Origin: Eoetvoesiella caeni
GTDB taxonomy: Bacteria > Pseudomonadota > Gammaproteobacteria > Burkholderiales > Burkholderiaceae_B
Reading direction: 5' to 3'
DNA length: 64,000 bases
Assembly: GCF_003315175.1 (NCBI RefSeq)
Contig: NZ_QNRQ01000001.1
Coordinates: 434,001 to 498,000 of the forward strand
Shown here: positions 58,253-64,000 of the stretch, piece after piece
How the letters are laid out: every line of letters starts with the position of its first letter
Numbering within the stretch: the stretch's first letter is position 1
Notes under the pieces: generated by a model
Databases searched by the model: none
What the model saw: the letters and a program-made list of their open reading frames with translations, nothing else
Told to the model about the DNA's origin: nothing
Translations under genes and position numbers: made by a program

Positions 58253-59917
58253 TTAATTGTTGCCGCCGTCATCCCCTGCGGTCTCTGCGGCGCGCTCAAG
58301 AATCGCAATCAAGGACTGGCCTATATTCTTGCGCCCCAATTTGTCGACCAGCCCTATCCTGCCCAACTTGCGGTAGACCCGCCCGTTGACTTCAGCCAGC
58401 ATCACGCGCACCCGGCGGCGCTGCAAGTCTTCCACGGCTTCTTCCAGCACCTGCAGCCCTGTCGCGTCGATAAACGGCACATGGCGAAGACGAATGACAA
58501 GCACCCGCGGACTTGGGCCGGATTCTGACAAAGCCTGCTGAAAGGCTTCGACCGCGCCATAGAACAAAGGCCCTTCTACTGAATAAACCTGTACCGCATC
58601 AGGCAGGCCTTCAAACCCGAGATAGGCGAACTCTTTGCGCAACGAGGCATCGGACTGCCTGTTCACCTCTACACTGCCCGCCATCCGCCGCAGGAAAAAC
58701 AACATGGCGAGTACAACGCCGATGTTTACCGCCACGACCAGATCCGCAAATACGGTCAAACCGAAAGTAACCAGCAAGATCACTACATCGGCCCGCGGCG
58801 CGCGCCGGACCATGCGCACAAAATGCCGCGCTTCGCTCATGTTCCAGGCTACGACGAACAAGATGGCGGCAAGCACCGCCAACGGCACGTTGGCCGCGTA
58901 CGGAGCCAGGAACAGAATGATCAATACCAGGGTAAGGCTATGCACTATGCCGGCCAGAGGGCTGTTGCCGCCATTGCGAATATTCGTGGCCGTGCGCGCT
59001 ATCGCACCTGTGGCGGCGATGCCGCCAAACAGCGGCGCCGCAATATTGGCAAGCCCCTGCCCCACCAACTCTTGGTTGGAGTTATGGCGCGTACCGGCCA
59101 TGCCATCGGCCACGACGGCCGATAAAAGAGATTCAATGGCGCCCAGCATGGCAATGGCAAATGCAGGCCCCACCAGCTCGACCACACGCCCCAAAGAAAC
59201 GTCGGGCCACTGAAAATGCGGCAGGCCGCGAGGAATCTCGCCAAATGTACTGCCTATGGTGGCTACGCCATCGAAATGGAAAATAGACTGCAACGCGGTG
59301 GCCACGACCAAGGCCAGCAAAGGACCCGGCACATGCCGCATGCGAGGCAGACGAGACGAAAAAACGACCAGCAGCAACGACAACAGCGCCAACGCCGTTG
59401 TGTTCAGATGCCATTGCGGCAGCACTTGCAACAAGTGCCAAAGCTTCTGGTGGAAATATTCGCCCGAGACCGGCGGCAGGCCGAAAAAATCTTTCCATTG
59501 CCCAACCCAGATAATGACGCCTATGCCCGCTGTAAAGCCAATAATGACGGGCCTGGGAATGAACTTTATGACTGCGCCCAGCCGGCTAAGGCCAAATAGG
59601 ACCAGGATGATCCCCGCCATGAAAGTGGCGACCTGCAGCCCGTCGACGCCATGGCGAACCACGATGTCCGACAAAATGACAATGAAGGCGCCCGTCGGTC
59701 CCGCAATCTGGACACGGCTGCCGCCAAACACCGAGACCGCCAGACCCGCGATAATGGCCGTATAAAGCCCCTGTTCAGGCTTGACCCCCGAGGCGATGGC
59801 AAACGCCATGGCCAGAGGCAAGGCAACCACGCCGACAATAACGCCGGCCACGATATTGCGCGTCCAGTTGTTGCGGTTTAACAGACCGGCGCGATACGCC
59901 TCCAGGAAAACGAACAT
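58253..59917 (-). CDS. SulP family anion transporter with STAS domain
   Basis: 554 residues: a membrane domain of about 10-14 helices (SulP pattern with ASGVKPEQGLYTAIIAGLAV and NQELVGQGLANIAAPLFGGI) and a C-terminal STAS domain (about 435-545). It transports sulfate, bicarbonate or a related anion; the substrate cannot be told from sequence. Confidence 0.9.
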   Translation of the reverse strand: MFVFLEAYRAGLLNRNNWTRNIVAGVIVGVVALPLAMAFAIASGVKPEQGLYTAIIAGLAVSVFGGSRVQIAGPTGAFIVILSDIVVRHGVDGLQVATFMAGIILVLFGLSRLGAVIKFIPRPVIIGFTAGIGVIIWVGQWKDFFGLPPVSGEYFHQKLWHLLQVLPQWHLNTTALALLSLLLVVFSSRLPRMRHVPGPLLALVVATALQSIFHFDGVATIGSTFGEIPRGLPHFQWPDVSLGRVVELVGPAFAIAMLGAIESLLSAVVADGMAGTRHNSNQELVGQGLANIAAPLFGGIAATGAIARTATNIRNGGNSPLAGIVHSLTLVLIILFLAPYAANVPLAVLAAILFVVAWNMSEARHFVRMVRRAPRADVVILLVTFGLTVFADLVVAVNIGVVLAMLFFLRRMAGSVEVNRQSDASLRKEFAYLGFEGLPDAVQVYSVEGPLFYGAVEAFQQALSESGPSPRVLVIRLRHVPFIDATGLQVLEEAVEDLQRRRVRVMLAEVNGRVYRKLGRIGLVDKLGRKNIGQSLIAILERAAETAGDDGGNN

Positions 59918-60052
59918 TTCGACCAGCCTTATTCAATGTGATTTTGATTATAATATCAAGCACATAAAAATGGTGCTGTCGCCGCGCAAGGCAACAAACG
60001 GCGCAAAAAAAAACTACACTATCGGCTGCTTCATTCTTCCCAGAGACCTAAA

Positions 60053-60466
60053 GTGAGAAAAGTTGTACGCGGCAAACTTCATGGCATCCGAGTAACCGGC
60101 GCCGACCTCGATTATCACGGCTCCATTACCCTCGATCCCGACCACTGCGAAGCGGCCGGTATTTTGCCCATGGAATTCGTCGACATCTGGAACAAAAACT
60201 CGGGCGCCCGCATAAGCACCTACGTTATTTACGGCGAACGCGGATCGCGCTGCTGCATCCTCAACGGCGCTGCAGCCCGTACCTGCCAACGCGGCGACGA
60301 GGTCATCATCTGCAATTCCGTGTACGTAACAGAGCGCGAAATCGAAGAGATCAAACCCGTTATCCTGACCTTCCATGCCGACAACAGCATCAATGAACGA
60401 CTGGGCTACGACGTCTCCCGCGACGAGCAAGGCCGGCTGGCATTCAGCATTATCAAATTCGACTGA
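60053..60466 (+). CDS. panD: Aspartate 1-decarboxylase
   Basis: Pyruvoyl enzyme that makes beta-alanine for pantothenate. The 137-residue proenzyme starts with GTG at 60053 and has K8 and the self-cleavage site G23-S24 in the HGSITL context, with the conserved ERGSR block later. panB/panC are not nearby. Confidence 0.93.
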   Translation: MRKVVRGKLHGIRVTGADLDYHGSITLDPDHCEAAGILPMEFVDIWNKNSGARISTYVIYGERGSRCCILNGAAARTCQRGDEVIICNSVYVTEREIEEIKPVILTFHADNSINERLGYDVSRDEQGRLAFSIIKFD

Positions 60467-60576
60467 AGCCCATGGCGGCAAGCGGGCATGGCTTTGACAG
60501 CCCGGGCCCCAGGGCCGAGGCTTGCGCCTTTGGGCCGTCTTCATTGCCGGCACACGCCAAAGCGCATTAAACACAG

Positions 60577-60582
60577 TACAAT
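60577..60582 (+). promoter_or_regulatory. Likely -10 element for the riboswitch transcript
   Basis: TACAAT, placed so that transcription would start about 15 bp before the riboswitch. No strong -35 hexamer is visible. Confidence 0.35.
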
Positions 60583-60603
60583 CGCTTTTGCAGTACCAAC
60601 CAT

Positions 60604-60679
60604 TCGCTAGGGGTGTCGCGTTATCGCGACTGAGATAGTCCCTTTGAACCTGTGAGATCATCCTCGCGCAGGAAAGCGA
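60604..60679 (+). ncRNA. TPP riboswitch (THI element)
   Basis: A compact aptamer: P1 arms TCGCT and AGCGA, the CTGAGA core element, a GTCGCG-TTAT-CGCGAC hairpin, CCCTTTGAACCTG and the GCGCAGGAA 3' side. These match conserved sequence elements of thiamine pyrophosphate riboswitches. It lies about 90 bp upstream of the transporter gene below, which it is expected to repress when TPP is abundant. Confidence 0.92.
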
Positions 60680-60769
60680 CGCAAACCAAAGGCACAACGC
60701 CCGCGCATCGCGCACCGTACCGCCCTGCTTGCACTTGTCGCGACCTGCCACTTTTTGCACGGCGCCACC

Positions 60770-62071
60770 ATGACAAGTATTTCCTCCCCCACCAATCAGG
60801 CTCTTAGCCCAGTGCCCGCGGCCAACCGCGTCTTCGGTTGGTCCGAACATGCCTCGCTGTGGTTCAGCCTGGGGGTCGGCCTGCTGGTCATGCAAATAGG
60901 CGCCTACCTGGTTCCCGCCATAGGCACCCGGCAAGCCCTGGTCGCCGTGATTGCCGGCTCGATTATCGGCTCGGGGCTGTTGGCCTGGGTCGCCCGCACA
61001 GGATGCATCAGCGGTTTGTCCAGCGCGGGGCTGATCCATTCCACCTACGGCAGCGTCTTCGCCCGCTTGCCGGTCCTACTTAATATCGTCCAGCTATTGG
61101 GCTGGACGACTTTCGAACTGGTCATCATGCGCGACGGCACTTCGGCCATCTTGCGCCAGGCGTTCGGACTGAACCTGCAAGGCGCCGCCGGGCTGGTCAT
61201 CACCACAGTCTTCTGGGGCGCCATCTTGATGGCCTTGCTGGCCGGCTCCATGATTACCTTGGTCAGGCGCTTTGTCAGCCGCGTCGGGCTGCCCCTGGTG
61301 GTCGCTTCACTGCTTTGGCTTAGCTGGCAGTTTGTCGGCCTGGCGCAAAGCCAGGGCCTGAGCACTATCTGGAACCGCCCCGGCGACGGCAGCATGGGGC
61401 TGTTTTCCGCCCTGGACCTGGTTATTGCCATGCCGGTTTCGTGGCTGCCTCTGGTTGCCGACTATGCGCGCCACGGCCGCAGCGGACGCGGCGCGCTGGG
61501 CGGGACATGGCTGGGCTATGCCATCGCCAACATCTGGTGTTACGGGCTGGGCGTGCTTGTGGCCAGCGTCTCGGCGCCCGGCATCGATCTGGTGGCGGCT
61601 TTGCTGCTGGCGCAAGGCGGCCTGGTTGCGCTGGGCCTGATTCTGATCGACGAGCTGGACAATGCCTACGGCGATCTTTATTCGGGATCGGTTTCGGCGC
61701 ACAGCATCAAGCCGCGCTGGAGCATCCGCCGCTGGGGCATGCTGCTGGCGGTCGCCAGCACGGCTTTGGCATTGGTGCTGCCCATGCACAGCCTGGAACC
61801 CTTCCTGCTGCTGCTCAGCTCAGTGTTCGTGCCGCTGTATGGCGTCATACTTGGCCGCTTGGGAATGGGGCGGGCAGGCTTTATGCCGCAATCCCAAAAA
61901 ATCAGCGTCAGCGCAGCGCTGATCTGGCTGGCCGGCATCGTGCTGTACCACGGCTTGGCCAAGTGGGCGCCCGGCATGGGCTCGGCGCTGCCGACCCTGG
62001 CCTTTACATTTGCGCTGGCCATCCTGACGCGGCCTCGCGCCGCACTCTTGCGCGAGACGGCCGCAGCCTGA
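60770..62071 (+). CDS. cytX: CytX-type transporter, probable hydroxymethylpyrimidine permease
   Basis: A 433-residue NCS1-like permease with about 12 TM helices, starting at ATG 60770 (an upstream TTG at 60755 is possible). Motifs include WFSLGVGLLVMQIGAYLVPA and DLVIAMPVSWLPLVADYARH. A TPP riboswitch upstream points to uptake of the thiamine pyrimidine precursor HMP, as proposed for CytX. Confidence 0.8.
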   Translation: MTSISSPTNQALSPVPAANRVFGWSEHASLWFSLGVGLLVMQIGAYLVPAIGTRQALVAVIAGSIIGSGLLAWVARTGCISGLSSAGLIHSTYGSVFARLPVLLNIVQLLGWTTFELVIMRDGTSAILRQAFGLNLQGAAGLVITTVFWGAILMALLAGSMITLVRRFVSRVGLPLVVASLLWLSWQFVGLAQSQGLSTIWNRPGDGSMGLFSALDLVIAMPVSWLPLVADYARHGRSGRGALGGTWLGYAIANIWCYGLGVLVASVSAPGIDLVAALLLAQGGLVALGLILIDELDNAYGDLYSGSVSAHSIKPRWSIRRWGMLLAVASTALALVLPMHSLEPFLLLLSSVFVPLYGVILGRLGMGRAGFMPQSQKISVSAALIWLAGIVLYHGLAKWAPGMGSALPTLAFTFALAILTRPRAALLRETAAA

Positions 62072-62173
62072 CCCAACCGCAGGCACGGGGGGCATCACGG
62101 TGAAGAACTACGGCCGAAAGGCCAAGGCTTCTTTGCCATGATGCGCACAAGCCTTCGGCAACTGGCCGATCTC

Positions 62174-62187
62174 TTGATATTAATCAT
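62174..62187. promoter_or_regulatory. FNR/DNR-type box upstream of nitric oxide reductase
   Basis: TTGAT-ATTA-ATCAT matches TTGATNNNNATCAA at nine of ten fixed positions. It lies 88 bp upstream of the reductase start, a normal activator distance. An FNR, ANR, DNR or NnrR regulator would fit. Confidence 0.65.
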
Positions 62188-62274
62188 GATGCGGCGCTTC
62201 GGAAGCTTCTACCATCTGAACGCATATTTATAACGCCGTCGCGGCAAATAAACGACTAGAAAGAGGAGCCTTTC

Positions 62275-64000
62275 ATGGGCGAGCATCGCAAATTATGGTG
62301 GACGCTGATTGCCATCCTGGCAGTAACGTTCACGATACTTGGATTTTCAGGCGTCGAGATCTACAAAAAGGCGCCACCCATTCCTGAAAAAGTCGTTACC
62401 TCGGCCGGACAGGTGCTCATGACTTCCACCGACATCCTGAACGGCCAAACCGCGTGGCAAAGCACCGGCGGCATGCAAATAGGCTCCATCTGGGGCCACG
62501 GCGCCTACCAGGCGCCGGACTGGAGCGCCGACTGGCTGCACCGGGAACTGCTGGCCTGGCTGGACCTGGCTTCGCAAGAGCTGTATGCAAAGCCATTCAA
62601 ACAGCTTGACGGCGACACCCAGGCCGCTCTGGAACACAAAGTCAAAACCGAATACCGCAACAACACGTTCAACGAGCAAACCGGCACCCTCATAGTTTCC
62701 GAACGCCGCGCCAAGGCCATGGCGCAGACGGCCGACTATTACCAGCGCCTGTACGGCGCCGCGCCTGAGCTGCAAGCAACGCGCGACAATTACGCCATGA
62801 AGGAAGACACCCTGCCCAGCGCCGAACGCCGGGCCGACTTGACCAAGTTCTTCTTCTGGACCTCATGGGCAGCTGCTACGCAACGCCCTGGCACCGATGC
62901 CACGTACACCAACAACTGGCCGCCCGAGCCGCTGATAGGCAACCACCCCACGCCCGAAAACGTAATCTGGTCGCTGGTCTGCGTCATTATCCTGATTGCC
63001 GGCATCGGATTCCTGGTGCTGGGCTGGGCCTTCTTGCGCCGGCATGAGCCCGAGCCGGCCAGCCCCGCCACCGACCCCATACTGTCCGTCGGATTGACCC
63101 CTTCGCAAAGAGCACTGGGCAAATATCTCGTGGTGGTCGTCGCCATGTTCATCGGTCAAATCCTGCTGGGCGGATTCACCGCGCATTACACAATTGAAGG
63201 CCAGCACTTCTATGGCATCGACGTGTCGCAGTGGTTTCCCTATTCCCTGACACGCACATGGCATCTTCAACTGGCCATTTTCTGGATCGCCACGGCCTTC
63301 CTGACGGCCGGGTTGTTTCTTGCTCCCATCATCAACGGCGGCAAGGATCCCAAATTCCAGAAGCTGGGCGTCAATGTACTGTTTTGCGCCTTGATCGTCG
63401 TGGTGGGCGGCGCCCTGCTCGGCAACTTCCTGGCTATCAAGCAAGTGCTGCCGGCCCAACTGAACTTCTGGCTGGGCCATCAGGGCTATGAATACCTGGA
63501 CCTGGGCCGCCTGTGGCAAGTGGCCCTGTTCATCGGCATACTTTTCTGGCTGGGCCTGATGCTGCGCGCCATGCTGCCCGCGCTCAGGCAGAAAGGCGAC
63601 AAAAATCTGCTTGCACTGCTGTGCACTTCGACCATCGCCATCGGCTTGTTCTACGGAGCCGGCCTGTTCTACGGCGAACGCACCCACATCACCATCATGG
63701 AATACTGGCGCTGGTGGGTCGTACACCTTTGGGTCGAAGGCATTTTCGAAGTCTTTGCCACAACCGCCCTGGCGTTCATCTTTTCCAGTATGGGCCTGGT
63801 GTCGCGCCGCATGGCCACGGCCTCCAGCCTGGCCGCCGCGTCGCTCTTCATGGTGGGCGGCGTACCCGGCACTTTCCACCATATTTACTTCTCGGGCACG
63901 ACGACTCCGGTCATGGCCATCGGCGCCGCATTCAGCGCCCTGGAAGTGGTGCCGCTTATTCTTCTGGGCTACGAAGCCTGGGATCATTGGCGCCTGAAGG
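62275..64000 (+). CDS. norB: Quinol-dependent nitric oxide reductase, 3' end missing
   Basis: Reduces NO to N2O using quinol (qNor/NorZ type). 575 residues are visible and the frame stays open to the window edge. The N-terminus carries the periplasmic extension typical of the quinol-dependent enzyme (about 30-230). It continues as the NorB-like 12-helix core with the haem His in RTWHLQLAIF (near 63262), HLWVEGIFEVF (near 63724) and FHHIYFSG (near 63876). It has a GAGGAG ribosome site and an FNR-type box upstream. Confidence 0.92.
   Translation, partial: MGEHRKLWWTLIAILAVTFTILGFSGVEIYKKAPPIPEKVVTSAGQVLMTSTDILNGQTAWQSTGGMQIGSIWGHGAYQAPDWSADWLHRELLAWLDLASQELYAKPFKQLDGDTQAALEHKVKTEYRNNTFNEQTGTLIVSERRAKAMAQTADYYQRLYGAAPELQATRDNYAMKEDTLPSAERRADLTKFFFWTSWAAATQRPGTDATYTNNWPPEPLIGNHPTPENVIWSLVCVIILIAGIGFLVLGWAFLRRHEPEPASPATDPILSVGLTPSQRALGKYLVVVVAMFIGQILLGGFTAHYTIEGQHFYGIDVSQWFPYSLTRTWHLQLAIFWIATAFLTAGLFLAPIINGGKDPKFQKLGVNVLFCALIVVVGGALLGNFLAIKQVLPAQLNFWLGHQGYEYLDLGRLWQVALFIGILFWLGLMLRAMLPALRQKGDKNLLALLCTSTIAIGLFYGAGLFYGERTHITIMEYWRWWVVHLWVEGIFEVFATTALAFIFSSMGLVSRRMATASSLAAASLFMVGGVPGTFHHIYFSGTTTPVMAIGAAFSALEVVPLILLGYEAWDHWRLK

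Noticed and set aside
59944-59959. TTGAT-N6-ATCAA palindrome between sulP and panD
   Set aside because: FNR boxes need a 4-bp spacer; this has 6. It may be a chance AT-rich palindrome.
62112-62123. GGCC-GAAA-GGCC hairpin after cytX
   Set aside because: The stem is only 4 bp and no U tract follows, so it does not qualify as a terminator.
62863-63987. 374-codon minus-strand frame at the right edge
   Set aside because: It is the antisense of the nitric oxide reductase, whose plus-strand frame stays open to the edge and carries all the haem-ligand motifs.
1-64000. Mobile elements, prophage, CRISPR array, tRNA or rRNA
   Set aside because: I looked for transposase or integrase motifs, regularly spaced repeats and tRNA-like folds and found none; the whole window reads as chromosomal backbone.

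Overview
The window is a 64 kb stretch of a G+C-rich betaproteobacterial chromosome. Gene order (flhDC-motAB-cheA-cheW-mcp-cheR-cheB-cheY-cheZ, then flhBAF, flgNMA/flgB-L, fliRQPONMLKJIHGF/fliE, fliTSD-flaG, fliA) and the Bordetella/Achromobacter-like proteins point to the family Alcaligenaceae. A glycerol-using, nitric-oxide-reducing relative of Pusillimonas or Candidimonas would fit. The genus is an inference; no rRNA or other marker is present.

Layout. 1-720: the end of an unknown gene, and ribA. 800-50830: one almost uninterrupted flagellar and chemotaxis cluster. It runs fliA (-), flaG-fliD-fliS-fliT-fliK2-flhX (+), fliE (-), fliFGHIJKLMNOPQR (+), a small lipoprotein (-), a transmembrane chemoreceptor plus flgLKJIHGFEDCB (-), flgA-flgM-flgN (+), flhF-flhA-flhB (-), a soluble chemoreceptor, cheZ-cheY-cheB-cheR-mcp-cheW-cheA-motB-motA (-) and flhC-flhD (-). 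50831-51382 is an AT-rich regulatory region upstream of flhDC. 51383-58196 holds an NlpC/P60 lipoprotein, glpD/glpK, a methyltransferase, a TM2 protein, a DUF5993-DsbB pair and a ribbon-helix-helix protein. 58253-64000 holds a SulP transporter, panD, a TPP riboswitch with a CytX-type transporter, and a quinol-type nitric oxide reductase cut by the right edge.

How it works together. FlhDC sits at one end as master regulator. The class-2 operons build the export gate, basal body and hook. FlgM (anti-sigma) and FliA (sigma-28) gate the late genes. Three sigma-28 promoters can be read directly: upstream of flaG-fliD, flgM-flgN and flgK-flgL. The flagellin gene fliC, the usual neighbour of flaG/fliD, is absent from the window, as are flhG and cheD.

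No IS element, prophage, CRISPR array, tRNA or rRNA was seen. I did not find a wholly new system. The best leads are an exact FNR/ANR-type box upstream of flhDC, a FliK-like/FlhB-C-terminal-like gene pair, a DsbB relative whose second cysteine pair lies at the C-terminus, a soluble chemoreceptor with a C-terminal sensor domain, a FlgL enlarged by a duplicated beta-type segment, and a small ribbon-helix-helix gene preceded by a perfect 30-bp palindrome.
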